Assembly: GCA_946122785.1 (NCBI GenBank)
Contig: CAMGYJ010000004.1
Location: forward strand, 12,608,150 to 12,672,149
Direction: 5' to 3'
Source: Linum tenue
Taxonomy: Eukaryota > Streptophyta > Magnoliopsida > Malpighiales > Linaceae
DNA length: 64,000 nt
The position numbers and the translations under genes are program-made. How positions within the stretch are numbered: the first letter of the stretch is position 1; each line of letters begins with the position of its first letter. The notes beneath the pieces are model-generated. The model was given only the letters and a program-made list of their open reading frames with translations, was not told the origin of the DNA and made no database searches. This document shows, one piece after another, positions 20,276 to 32,218 of this stretch.

Positions 20276-23120
20276 ATGGCAGCTACTTCTCCTACAACTA
20301 CCAAACTCAACGGATTACCCTTTTGCTACTGCCATCGTCACTCTCCGCCCTCTGCTTCCTCCCACCTCGACCGCCTCCTCTTCCCACCATCCACCCTCCG
20401 TCGGAGCTCTCTCCTTCACTCCATCGGCGACGCTGCTAGATTCCCGGCACTATTCGCTCGCCGATTGAAGCGGTATCCTAAGTCGGCGGCGGCGATGCTT
20501 CACCAGGACCCGATCCTGTCGGACGCTATAGCGACCGGATTGTCTGGAGCGGTCGCGCTCTCGGTGCTCCGGCTGTTTGAGGAAACTGCCAAGCGCGGCA
20601 TCTTCGACCAGGTTAGAAATCTCAGTCGCTCGCTTGGTTCGATTTGTTTGCTTTCGGGGTTTTTTTTCTTCTTTTCTTCGTTACCCAATTAGCGTTGTTT
20701 TTACCGGAATTTGTCGTTTCTCATGGCGCACTTTGGGCTCCGGGGGAGAACCAATTAGGTAAATGAATTAATGATTTGTGTTAACTTGATTCCTCCAAAC
20801 GTGGAAACCGGTGGCATTTTCTGTCAGGCAGTGTTATTTAATGCACATTCCGCATATTCTACTAATTACGGCGACCCTTTCACTCCAGTGAGGTCATTAA
20901 GGTGCGAGTGGAGATTTCAGAGAAAGTTTGAGAAATAGATTATTATACAAATGATGCACATGACTGTCAGGCAGCTGGGTCAGTGGTAGTTATAATATAG
21001 AGAGATGGGTCTTCGTTGGTGACGATGAGAAGGGAACAGAATTTTCTGTCTGTCTTAAAACACCAGCTTACAGCCACACGCACCCACAAAGGGATTCCTT
21101 TGATTCCCACTTCCGAGTATGTTTGTTTCCGGTGGAGTAGTGTCTGATCTATGGGCGACGGTGGTGTTGACGGTGGCCGTTTTTGGTTTACTGGAGCTAT
21201 GGAAGGAAACTGCCAAGCGTGGAGTTGACCAGGTGTTTGCTTTCTTCTGGTCACTCTGGGTTGAGGAATTTGGATCCATTTTATGCTGCCTTTCGTTGAC
21301 AGGAAGTGATCCTTCTTTGCTTAAGATTAGAGCCACCTACAGGCTACAGAGGCATGAGTTGAGCGATTTTGGGTAGTTGAATTTCTGTATCTATGTGTTC
21401 TCTTGACCTAGAGTGAATACCTGATCCTAATGTGTTCTCTTGACCTAGAGTGAATAGCTAAAGTTTTATTATCAGATAAATGGAACGAACTGATTTGGTT
21501 TCTCTGATCTAGATGCTGGGTCCAACTAGCCAGTCAATTTTATGTTCAGTGTGAAGAGTTTGATTTATGACGATGTCTAGTTCTACAGATATTGGTCTTG
21601 TGCTCCTATCCAGAACGCAAACCTTGGACGTACCAGGGAATTTGATAAACAAAAATTCACACCATAAAGTTTGACATACAGAATGAACTCTTACAAATGT
21701 AGAGCAGCACTTTGGTGATTATGATCCTACCTAAATATCAGGGTCTATTAAAAGTGATGGGATCAGACTTCACTTCAGTATGAACTTCAAAATGATAGTG
21801 AGTACCAATGTGGATGCAGATAATCATATGTAAGTATTGTGCTCATGTGAAGCTTGATGGGCCGCTTCAACTTTCCTCTCTGTATGTATTGACAAATGTT
21901 GCGTCCCTTCATTTTTGTTCGGGATATAGATGCTAAAGATATTACCTTTGAGTTGAAACCCTCCAAAAAAATTATTGGTATTTCAGAGTTCTCATATCCT
22001 GTCTTTTTATTTTATTTTATCATGTAGAAAATGAATAGGAAGCTTGTGCACATAAGTATTGGGCTAGTTTTCATGCTTTGCTGGCCGCTTTTCAGGTAAC
22101 TTCCTCTTACTAGTGAAATGTTTTGCATCTTTGTGCCCCAGTCTGTCAAATAAAAGTGTGTACATATTAATTGTTACAGTTCAGGGCCTCGGGGTGCAAT
22201 CATGGCAGCTCTTATTCCAGGTGCCAACATAATAAAAATGCTTCTTATTGGATCTGGTTTGTGGAAAGATGAAGCCACTGTGAAATCAATGAGCAGATTT
22301 GGTGACCGCAGGTCAGACTAATCTTCATCCATCTCCCCAAAGCTCCGACTTTTCAATTCTTAGAATATATAGTACTTAATCTGAGGTTTCTTCATGATAA
22401 AAAAAAAAAAAAAACAGAAGGACGAATTCAAATTTGTTCCTCTCAACATCATCTACCATCAGTTTGTTATTCCTGTTTATGTTACTCTCACAGTGTCTCG
22501 TATTCTCCTTCATTGAATTATTATTAGGGAACTTCTCAAGGGGCCGCTATACTATGCTACAACAATCACACTGGCTTGTGCAATCTGGTGGAGGACTTCC
22601 CCTATTGGCTTTGCAGCTATATGCAACCTATGTGCTGGAGATGGTACCTTCTAATTAAACAGACTCTTCTCTACAATTCTACAATCGTTGTTGTGTTTAT
22701 ACCAGCTCCTCAACCTTCATCTTTCATTTTGGCGATCTCTCATAGGGATGGCAGACATTGTGGGTAGAAGGTTTGGCAGTCAGAAACTACCTCACAACAG
22801 AAACAAGTCTGTAGCTGGGAGCATTGCAATGGCACTGTCTGGTTTCTTAGCATCTGTTGGGTAAATTTTCTTCATCGTCTGGGTCTAACTAGCATTAGTA
22901 TGCATATTTGACCCTGTCTATTCTTCCTTGGTTGCTGCTCAGGTATATGCATTATTTTGCCTCATTTGGGTATGTTGAGGAGAGCTGGGGGATGGTATTA
23001 GGGTTCCTTGCTGCGTCTGTTGCATCAGCCATTGTCGAATCGCTCCCCATAAGTACCGAGCTCGATGACAACCTCACTGTGACTCTTGCTTCTGTGTTAG
23101 TAGGGAAACTTGTTTTCTGA
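20276..23120 (+). CDS. FOLK: Farnesol/phytol kinase, chloroplast membrane (6 exons)
   Basis: Exons 20276-20611, 22028-22095, 22180-22311, 22528-22643, 22746-22860 and 22943-23120 join with GT/AG introns in consistent phase to give 314 residues. The enzyme uses a nucleotide triphosphate to phosphorylate prenyl alcohols: farnesol in FOLK, phytol in the related VTE5. The first 60 residues are serine- and arginine-rich, as in a plastid transit peptide. Family motifs include KLVHISIGLVFMLCW, ELLKGPLYYA, CNLCAGDGMADIVGRRFG and ALVESLP-like VESLPISTELDDN near the end, with several hydrophobic segments. The CAGDGMADIVGRRFG form fits FOLK better than VTE5 from memory of the families. Intron 1 is long and holds a second copy of the end of exon 1 (21119-21232). 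Confidence 0.9.
21119..21232 (+). other. Duplicated alternative first exon of the farnesol kinase gene
   Basis: An ATG-initiated 38-codon segment in intron 1 ends in KETAKRGVDQ followed by a GT donor. This parallels EETAKRGIFDQ at the end of exon 1. Both end on a codon boundary, so either can splice to exon 2 at 22028. The short version lacks the transit peptide. The two copies differ at many positions, so the duplication is not very recent. Use in transcripts is inferred, not shown. Confidence 0.6.
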
Positions 23121-23492
23121 TGCGATGATAGGAAGGCCTAATGAGGTTATTCCGAGCACGGATTTGTGGTGTTACAAACACCAGCAGTGGCAAGGCCAGG
23201 GGCAATGTAGGAGATGAACTTGTAATTGTTGTATCTGCATATTGAATAGAGTAAGCTAAGTAATGTGATTCGGTAATTCAGAACTTGCTTCTATGATGTG
23301 TTTAGGCTGCCAATTATTGACAAGATCTTGAGATTCTATGTAGAGTTTGCAGATTCTCTGCCTGCCAGTAACTTTATAAGTTGTATTTTCTTGCACCTTT
23401 AATTGGATTTGTTTAATCATGAGGTTTGTTGGAGAAATTATTGACATAAGCAAATAGCATAGTGCAAAGTATGTCCAATAAAATTATTAAAA

Positions 23493-24479
23493 GGGTTAAT
23501 AGCATTTTGTATCCCTCTACTATGGTAAGTTAACAAACATACCCCTCTACTTAATTTTTGCACAAACATACCCTTTTAGTATTAAAACGTAACGATTCTA
23601 CCCTTCCGTCTAATTATCCATTAAGTGACCGTTAAATAGACTCTGAAATGACCCAATTGCCCTCATTTACCCCTAAACACTCCTAATATGTGTTTAATTA
23701 ATAATTATTTTATTTTATTTATTTAATTTAATTCATTAATCATTACCCATCATCCACACTCGGCAGAAGTTTTCGCCTCCCTCACCGAGGCGAAACCCCG
23801 ACCTCTTCTCCCTTTTCAGTTGCTCCAACAAATTCTACACCTTCTTCTTACTCTGTATATTGATTGTAGGTACTGGAATCACATAATCAAAGAGAGTTGC
23901 GTTGGCAGGAAGAACCCGAGTATAGGTGCGGCAGCAGAGTAGATGGATCGCCACGGAAGCGCTGGCGTCGGAACGTCTTGTGAAAATTTGGGAAGTTGCC
24001 GTCGACGTCGGGAGAAGTCGGGGAAGCTGGACCCTGCTGTGTGATCGAGGGGAGTTACATATGCGTTGAAACGTCACGGGGAATCCGGAGCAGGTGCCGG
24101 CGAGGAGATGTCGTCTTGTCTCGCCGGTTCTCTCTACTCCAACTGCCGGCGAGGAGGTGCCGAGCATGTGTCGATGCCGAGTCGAGCTTCTGATCGCAAG
24201 GGGAGAACTCAGGGGGAGGGCTTCTGTATTAGCTTAGAGATTTTTAATTTTTTTAATTAATTGATTTGGAACACAATAAAATAATCAACCGAAGTTAGGA
24301 GCAAAATGGGGGTAATTGGGTCATTTCACACCTCATTTAACGGCTACTTAATGGATAATTAGACAGAAGGGTAGACTCGTTACGTTTTAATACTAGAAGG
24401 GTACATTTGTGCAAAAATTTAGTAGAGGGGTATATTTGTTAACTTATCATTGTAGAGGGGTACAAAATGCTATTAATCC
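23493..24479. mobile_element. Mutator-like non-autonomous element, copy 1 (987 bases)
   Basis: Long imperfect TIRs of about 180 bases begin GGGTTAATAGCATTTTGTA on the left and GGATTAATAGCATTTTGTA on the reversed right end. The interior is GC-richer and has no convincing ORF. An inverted, highly similar copy lies at 35414-36364. A clean 9-base target duplication was not visible. It separates the farnesol kinase and ARL2 genes. Confidence 0.8.
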
Positions 24480-24911
24480 AATTTAATATTAAATAATAAA
24501 GGGGCTAATATTGTATAAAAGAAGTTGACCCGACCCTATGACCCGACCCAGCCCAGCCCGACCCAACAGGGCCAAATGAGAATAGGGTCGGACCAAATAT
24601 TTGAGCATGAGCATACAGGCCAGGGCTGGATTTTTTTGGGTAGTGGCAGGGTGAGGGCTGGGTTTGGCCCAGTTTCACCCCTAGTTAGTATCCATTATCC
24701 TGCCACTCAAGCTCCGAAGATCTGCAATTCGACTGAAGCTTTGAAGATCTGGAAGTCGACTGAAGCTCAAACGAAAAGTGACGCCATTCGAGAGTACTTT
24801 TAACTCTATCCGCGCCAGTACTGCTCCCAATTCCGCAATCCCAATTGAACTCGGACCCCGCCCGACCACGCGAACTAGTTTTGCCGATCTCACTGCCGTC
24901 GGAGCTCTGCC
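24480..24911. other. Intergenic; leader region of the ARL2 gene
   Basis: 24520-24680 contains repeats of GACCCGACCC and GGGCTGGGTTTGGCC type, probably a MITE relic similar to 38570-38700. The rest is the likely promoter and 5' leader of ARL2. No TATA box stood out. Confidence 0.4.
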
Positions 24912-25916
24912 ATGGGGCTTCTCAGCATCATCAGAAAGATCAAGCGAAAAGAGAAGGAAATGCGTATTCTCATGGTGTGCGTAGCTCTGTTTCCCTCTCT
25001 CTTCCACTTCTCCATTTCCAATTTCCTCCACATCCACAGCAGCTCGAAATCTAATCGGGGATAATTTCCCAATCGTCTTTTTCCTTTCCGCAGCGGCCTG
25101 GACAACTCCGGGAAGACGACGATTGTCCTGAAGATCAACGGAGAAGACACCAGCGTCATCAGTCCTACCCTCGGCTTCAACATCAAGACCATCACTTACC
25201 ACAAGTAAGAAATAACCCACCACAAACCCTAATGTCAATTTCCACACCCCTCTTTTCTGATTGTAGTCTCAGTAGAATTGTCTTTGTTATGTGTCTGCAA
25301 GGTATATGTTGATATATGGGATGTTGGTGGGCAGAAAACGATAAGGTCGTATTGGAGGAACTACTTTGAGCAAACTGATGGCCTGGTTTGGGTTGTGGAT
25401 AGTTCAGATCTTAGGAGGCTAGGTGATTGCAAAATGGAACTTGAAAATCTGTTGAAGGAAGAGGTACTTAACTACTAATCTGGTTTCTCTCTGCCCACTT
25501 TGCTGCTGCTGCCGAATTTCAGCTCCTGGCCTTTAGTATTCATAACTGTTTGCTATTTTTGATTTGGCAGAGGCTATCTGGAGCTTCTTTGCTGATATTT
25601 GCTAACAAGCAAGACATCAATGGGGCTCTTACACCCGAGGAAATCGCCAAGGTACTACTACAAAAGGCCTTCTTGACAATGGAACTATTATGATCCCAAT
25701 GCATATTGACATTGGAGAATTTTCTGTGTATTCTTTTTCCGTTCTGGGTTTAGTAACTCTGGTTTGATGCTTTTGTAGGTACTGAACTTGGATAACATGG
25801 ATAGAACCAGGCATTGGAAGATCATCGGTTGTAGCGCATATACGGGTGAAGGTCTGCTTGAGGGATTTGACTGGCTAGTTCAAGATATCGCCTCCAGAAT
25901 ATATGTGCTTGACTAA
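24912..25916 (+). CDS. TTN5: ARL2-type small GTPase (TITAN5), apparent 1-base frameshift in exon 3
   Basis: Exons 24912-24976, 25094-25204, 25302-25463, 25571-25651 and 25779-25916 total 557 bases, one short of 186 codons. ARL2 is a GTP-binding regulator of tubulin-folding cofactors, and its loss in Arabidopsis (titan5) blocks embryo development. Visible motifs are GLDNSGKTT (P-loop), the switch-1 segment [18 protein letters not shown] (G3), NKQD (G4) and CSA (G5). Glycine at position 2 (MGLL) is kept. Between KYM at the start of exon 3 and the IWDVGG segment one base appears to be missing near 25312, so a literal translation stops soon after. All splice sites and the rest of the frame are intact, which makes an assembly indel more likely than a real null allele. 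Confidence 0.88.
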
Positions 25917-26152
25917 AATCATAAGCAGATGTCGACCTTTTGTTCTTGGTTTCCTTTTGTATTTGTGAGGATTTGGATCATAGGAATTGAGTGTTTTGAT
26001 CTTAGTCTCGTCGCCTGAACTTTAGTGCACAGAGGCTTCATTTTTGAACTTACTGGACCTTGAGGCGCAACTCCAAACATGCACTGCTTAGTGCTAAATG
26101 AGGTAAAAACATGTGCATCATTCATATTCCAGATTACAGGGCCCTCTTTATG

Positions 26153-26662
26153 TCACAGAGCTACACATCTGCAGCCAAGTTGAATGGATTTCATTACAGA
26201 ATCCCACAACGAGTTGTGCTTCCTGCAAATCTCAGCCCACTTCCCATCAGGCCAAGACCCCGCTTTAATCTCCTGAACAAGCCTGGCGAATTCATCAACC
26301 ATCAAAACCTCTAGTTGATGTTGTATGAATCGCAGAGAGGAACAGATTAGGCTTTGTCGAAAATGGCAACATAGATAACCATACCAATCTTCCATTCCAT
26401 TCGGTATTCTCAATGCTGTGAATATGTTTTTCAAACAGGGGAGGGATCAAAAACTGAAGCTTTACCTTACTAGTCCAATCTTTCTGACGAGTTTGGGATT
26501 GGAGATAAGCTCCTTCAACCTTGTGGTCCTTGGATGCTGAAGCCACTGGAAATGGCGTGAAGGGTGATGGCAGTGGATAAAGAGTATGGCTCTGGTGACT
26601 TTCTTCACTAGCCTGGTGCATCCAATGATCCCAAATCGCTCTACACAATCTGTTGCTGCCAT
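26153..26662 (-). CDS. Possible small uncharacterised gene (uncertain)
   Basis: A minus-strand ATG at 26662-26660 opens a frame MAATDCVERFGIIGCTRLVKK, followed by a possible donor at 26465 (AAG/GTAAAG). A downstream frame ending at 26153 contains VQEIKAGSWPDGKWAEICRK and could be a second exon. I recognise no family. The exon pairing is speculative, and the region may only hold 3' UTRs of the two convergent neighbours. Confidence 0.25.
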
Positions 26663-27042
26663 TTGTTCTCCCTTTTTCTTACTCCGCGTTCTCCAGCATG
26701 TCTTAAGATTTCTGGGTTGTGAGTTGTTGAGTGACGGAAATGTTATGAAAAGCTGGAGGGTGTCAGAGACAGAGAGAGGAACGAGCTGATGATGAGTTGG
26801 TTGTTTTTGGAACCCAAACGGGGTGAGTTTGATTAAGGTTGGGATGCAGAGTTTACTAATTAACTGCAGAGTATGAGTTAACATATGTGAAAAAGCTGCA
26901 TCTTAGTAACAGAGGATAAGTGCTACAAGCTGGAGCAAGTAAAAGCAGAGGTTTTGCGGGCATTTATACAGACTGAAGCATATGTCTGTCTACATATGGA
27001 GATGCCGAATACATATAAACCGAGTTTTTATTTATCAGGGCT

Positions 27043-28632
27043 TCAGAGGCTGCAAGACTTCATCAATGATTGCTGGGTAAGAGCGGTTGGAAGCCCCATG
27101 ACAGTATCGCTATTCCCAATCTGCAAGCAAAAGCCATTCAGAGTGTCATTAACAAGAATCACTAAGGGCATATTCTGGTATGCAACTGAGGTTCTTTGTA
27201 AACCACTAGAAAACCGAAAGGGGGAGGAGAAAGACGAACCACTGCTTCAACAAAGGGCAATGTTAATGGATGTTCCAGCATTAGACCTCCAGCCACTTTG
27301 AAAGTTATTCCTTCCTCGATCTTCAAAACATCATTACTTGGTCAGTGAATTGAGTTCAAGAGAGAACAAGGGGGAGAGAAATGAGTTCATGCCAGAATCT
27401 TTTACCAGGCTATCGATGATTTCGTCGGGTATCTCATGGAAATATACCTCTGCTCTCTCCCAAGTTACCCTTCTCGAACCTGTAGTGAGATTGGTTACAA
27501 GGACTGATCCTACAACTGCAGCATGGCTTCCAGAATAGCCTGCAAGCAACAGCTGTTAGAAACTCAATCCCAAATGAATATCAGAGATGGGTTTGGCTGA
27601 TTAGAGGACTCAGTAAGCAACCTTTTATAAATTCCCTTGCTTCTTCCTCACTGGTTGGTTTCTCTCTCACACTCCTTTATATACCACGACCTGATGAAAG
27701 ACCACAGAAAGTTTACAGGAGATGGGAGGGTAGCAATAAGTCATAAACTATATACCCAAGAATCAACAATGTCGATTGCAAAACAAGTTCATCTATCGAA
27801 ATGTCGGATGAGGAAACCAAGATTCATAGCTTAAGGTAATGAATGAAAAGGTAGATGTAATGTAACGGAAGTCAAGAAAGAGACTATAAGTTCATACCGT
27901 ATCAGCAGTAATTAACAACGTCATATCAGTATCGTTCTGCAGTTGACCTGTGTTCAGAAGCCTTGCTATGATGGCATCTGCCTAGGAAAATGACCCAAAT
28001 AGGGAACCATATTAACATAAGCAACTTCAATCAAGAATCGTAACCCCAAGTATAGTGAATGTTCTTCACCATAGAATCAACAACATTTAACGAAATGGCT
28101 TACAGAAGTGAAGAAGTGCCATACCTTAGCTTCAGCTAGAGCCATCACCAATTCTTCAGGCTTATCTTTCCTAATGCTTTTCTCATCAATATCTGCAGTC
28201 TACAAAAAACAGAGATTTCAGCTCCTTTTTATATAATTATTATATAAATACTCAGGAACTCTTCTCATTATGAAAGAAGAACGTTCGAGCGGTTAAGAAA
28301 GCACCATGACAGTAAATTCATAACCCATCTCAGCTAGAATCCGCCGCCGAGCCATTGACGCCGAACCCAAAATTATCTGTCACAAATTATCACGACCCAA
28401 TGTCAGTAAGACGGAGGATGTCGCTTCAAATGTGAAAGAACTTCGTTCCACAATGAATTCTGCCAGAGTTAGCTCGACAATGAAACCAAACCCAATTTCA
28501 GAACATCAATGAATCTCATTCAGGAGATGGGATTGGAAATGCCATAGCAAACACCATAAGCATGCAGCTCCATAATAGTTTAAGAAGAAGAAGAACCTTA
28601 TATGAAGGTTTCGACATTGCTGCCGCCACCAT
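27043..28632 (-). CDS. Maf/HAM1-like nucleotide pyrophosphatase (8 exons), apparent 1-base frameshift
   Basis: Minus-strand exons are 28632-28597, 28376-28305, 28199-28125, 27981-27898, 27690-27622, 27539-27406, 27320-27240 and 27120-27043, giving about 209 residues. Maf proteins hydrolyse non-canonical or modified nucleoside triphosphates (septum-formation inhibitor family). Motifs are ILGSASMARRRIL (the SxSxRR substrate loop), ADIDEK, ITADT, KGYSGSHAAVVGSVLVTN, YFHEIPDEII, VAGGLMLEHPL and TVMGLP, in the family order. All introns have GT/AG. Exon 5 is 69 bases where 70 are needed: one base is missing between VVVYKGV and REKPTSEEEA, near 27667-27670. The start could also be the internal ATG six codons on (MSKPSYK). 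The gene is convergent with ARL2. Confidence 0.85.
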
Positions 28633-28639
28633 GTCGAGC

Positions 28640-30018
28640 TTTGCACCAATGGCTCTGGGTGGGGGATACGGTCTGCCTTGTTCGCAGTGCGAGAGAAGAA
28701 ATGAAAGAAGTTGTCCTCCTTTATCTACCTATCCATCCAAATTTCAAGGACGAATAAGTCCTCCAATTGATTAAAGTTTGTTTTTATGTTATGGACGAAT
28801 AAGTCCTCCCAAGTTAAAATTGGTCACATTTCAATTCAAATATAGTTTTTTTTTTTTGACAATTCAAATATAGTTTTCAATGGCAAAAGGCTCGATTTTT
28901 TTGTCATGGCCCCAACAAATTCGTAATTGGAATTGTAGGATCTCTTTTAATTGATTCTTTTATTTGGTTTTTTTTATTTTACATTGTTGAATAGATCCAT
29001 TCGAAAATAATTAAGTGATGATAAAATTATTAAAAATTGGGATTCTCTATTTCTATTCAACAATGTACTAATAGTTCCTTGATTTTGTTTAAGTGATGGT
29101 TGAATCTTTGCCTTGGAATAATTGAAATAAAACTAATAATCTCACCCAAACATGCAATCATTGTAATAATCTCATTCAAACAATCAAAGAAATTAAACTA
29201 ATTTATAGGTTACATTTAGTATAACTTTGTTGTTTTAGTTGGAGTAGAGTTGTAACAATAGAGGTACAAACATAACAACTTGAAAATAAAAAAAAAACTA
29301 AAACCTGTTTAGTTGGTATTATGAGAAATCGTGCAACAAACATAAATGAGTCTAATTACTATTTAGGTTTCATTTAGTATGAATGTCAAGACTAAGACAC
29401 AAATAGGAAAATAATTAAAGGGATAGTGTATGAGAAAATAGAGGCAGAAAAATATATGAAAATAATATTGGTAATAAATTTTTGGGATGAGTTGTGCAAA
29501 AATAAAAAGGAAAAAAATTTGGAAAATGGGTTGGTAAAATTTGGTCATAAAAACTTTCAAATGAAATTATTTCAACAGCTTGTAAGATCTCACAAGAAAG
29601 CAAAGAAGGTACTCAAAGAACAAAGTGGTTTCATAGGATTCAACTAATTTTTGTTATCTTGTCAATCATATTGCTACAACAATAGATAAAAACAAAAAAA
29701 ACATATTTTTAGTCCATAAAAACCACCACTAATAATTAAGAGAAACCGAAAATACTATTAAAGAAAGACTTAATTCTTAACATTTGAGAGAAGCCACAAA
29801 AGCTTCCTCTCTTAGTCTCTTTCGTTCCTCTCCATCCAGTGCTTTGTAAACAAATACATTCTTCTCTAATCTCTACCTTTAGAATCTGATTGCAAATCCT
29901 TATGAATCAAGCTTCACTTCACCTTTTCCACATTTCCCATTCTAGCTGAAGCTCTTCCACTGCTCCAATATCTTTCGGGTCATTCACAACTCAAATAACT
30001 TTATCTGCCTAAAGAATC
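28640..30018. other. AT-rich intergenic DNA, nothing recognised
   Basis: Upstream of the Maf gene the sequence is AT-rich with short repeats such as AATTCAAATATAGTTTT near 28835 and 28860. The minus-strand frames near 29363-29603 are phenylalanine-rich low complexity. No gene is supported. Confidence 0.5.
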
Positions 30019-30023
30019 ATCAA

Positions 30024-30947
30024 TGATGAGGTCTCATCTCGGCGCTTAACGGGTCAAATGGAAACTCAATTCAAGTGTGTTGATGATTTTGAATGTCGTG
30101 TTCCGGACCCTATTTCCAGCCCTTATAACTTGAATTTTGGGTTTCCATATGGTTGGAATTTCACCCGTCGGGATAGTACGAGTTGCAAGCTTTCCAGAAA
30201 GCCATCAAGCACTGCTCGACTCCAACTAGAACTCCATAACAAGCTGAAAGAAGGAGGCTACTTGAACACAGGCAGGAAGGGTCAGATTTGTCCAAGTATA
30301 GAAGGAGCAGATTGTAGAGTTGAGATACCAACTTTGGAAGGTTGGTTCTCGATAATGGGAGAGGATTTGGACCAGCTGGGCGTTGCAAACGAAAGAAGGA
30401 ATTTCTACTTCCACGTGAAGTGGTTGGATGAGTTTGACAAGGCGATTTATCCCAATTTCTAAGAGCCCCAAGTTGGTACCCAGGACACTACAAACGTGCA
30501 GCTCAAGGCACTTACTTGGCCGAGAAGAAACCTTTGGTTTCATTGTTCTTTTTGGATTCTGTTTAAGTTTACATTTCATTGTTTGGTTAGGATAGTATCT
30601 CTTGTGATTCGTAGTGTTCCATTGTCTATTTATAGGTTTTCAATTAATGTGTAATGGAGATAGAAAAGAATAACCATAAGTTATTTTCGTTTAATTCATG
30701 ATCTTCGTTTGATCGTGTTTGATTGTGTGTTTGGGATCAATCCAAGCTCGAGATCAAGCTCAAGCATCAGCTGGTGAATCACGACCAGTTGTGGGAGTTC
30801 TACCCTAAATCGTTGAGCCTCTTTTCCGTGAGAAAGTTGTTCGATTGATTCGTCGTCACGTTCTGATTGTGATTCAACTCCCAAACTTCGCAATTCTTGT
30901 TGGCTGCGTTGGATACTCTGATCGTGATCCTAACCAGGGTCATATCA
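30024..30947 (+). repeat. 5' LTR of element C (924 bases)
   Basis: Direct repeat of 33871-35349 apart from the MITE in the latter. It contains a polyadenylation-rich stretch near 30590-30670. A 134-codon open frame (30058-30462) is broken in the 3' copy and is not considered a gene. Confidence 0.92.
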
Positions 30948-31134
30948 AGTGGGATCATCGCCTGGTTCAAACACAGGGATTGCGTGCTTTGAAATTGCTA
31001 TTTTCTTCGTCGTCGGAAAAAGCTCTGTTCTGGGCGTACCAGTCGGATCCTGGAAATTCTCACCGGAGCAACTTCAAAACGTCATTCTGGTAAAGACTCG
31101 CCGCCAGAAAGCAAAAGAGAAGGAGACTTCCGTA

Positions 31135-32218
31135 ATGGCGGATTCTTCTGTGGGTGACTTACAAGCGATGACAAAGGAAGAGTTGCTGGCGTTCATCCAG
31201 ACGCAGAGCTCGTCGTTCCTGCAACAACAGCTCGACAAACAGAGAGACAATATCCGAGAAAATTCGAACAAAATCGATGCTGTGTTGGCCAAGCTCGACG
31301 CGATCGCGCTTCAGAATCCTGTTACCCCTCCTCCTCCTTATCATATTCCCCAATCGACGGCTTCAATGGCGACATCGGTTGCGACGTTCGATCCCGGAAC
31401 AGGGCCACGACTAGCAGGGAACACAGCGCCGGGATTTTACCCAAATCAATTTCGAACAACTCCTCCCCCTGGAACCTACCAATACACGCCTCCTGTGTTG
31501 CCGAGAGTTGAGTATTACCCTGACCGGTTGCAAGAACAGGGAGGATTCCAGGCCACCGGATTTTACGGGCAGACAGGAATGCCTCGCTTGCAGTTGCCTC
31601 AGTTCAGGGGTAATAACAGCGCGTCTGAATATTTGGACTGGGAAAGAAAGGTCGTGGCATACTTCGTTGCGCAACCGTGTCCTGAATTCCATAAAGTAGC
31701 TCATGTTACTTACGAATTTGATGATTACGCAGTGTGGTGGGAACAAACCCAAGCTCGTCGACGTATGAATTTGCAGGCCCCTATTGCGACATGGGACGAG
31801 CTTCAGAGTGTGACGAGGGATCGTTTTATTCCAAGCTACTATTTGAGGGAGGTACATGAGGCTCTCCTAGGTCTCAGGTAGGGCTCTCGGACTGTAGATG
31901 AGTACTATAAGGAGCTGGAACTTCTGCTGTTAAGAGCTGATGTAAGGGAGGACAGGGAAGCAACCATCTCCAGATTTTTGTGTGGATTGGACCGGGAAAT
32001 CAAGCGAGAGGTAGAGCTGAGGCAGTTTGCCACTCTCTAGGATGTCTACTACTTGGCGATGAAGGTGAGCAACAACTCAAGTCGACATCAGGGCGAACAG
32101 GAACTTCCCTGCCAACAATGGAGTTGCACGCTCAAAACCGGAACCTGCTTCCCCCATTCCAGTTTGTAGTGTTGGAGATAAAATTCCAACTCCATTCAGA
32201 CCTAATACTAATGAGAAG
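31135..32218 (+). pseudogene. Gag of element C, two in-frame TAG stops
   Basis: The ATG at 31135 begins MADSSVGDLQAMTKEELLAF, then a glutamine-rich helix, a proline-rich linker and a gag domain with PQFRGNNSASEYLDWE and WDELQSVTRDRFIP. The frame stops at TAG 31879-31881. The same frame continues with typical gag sequence (TVDEYYKELELLLLRADV) until a second TAG at 32038-32040. Both stops lie where glutamine is likely. A frame change follows before the zinc knuckle. Confidence 0.85.

Noticed and set aside
23484..24490. 9-base target duplication around the Mutator-like copy 1
   Set aside because: The flanks are both A/T-rich and look alike, but no 8-11 base exact match is placed directly at both ends.
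25264..25310. An alternative splice acceptor that would restore the ARL2 frame without a missing base
   Set aside because: Each AG candidate upstream of exon 3 leads to a stop or removes the conserved WDVGG segment.
30058..30462. A 134-codon open frame within the 5' LTR of element C
   Set aside because: The same frame is broken by indels in the 3' LTR copy (33905-34304), and it has no recognised motif.
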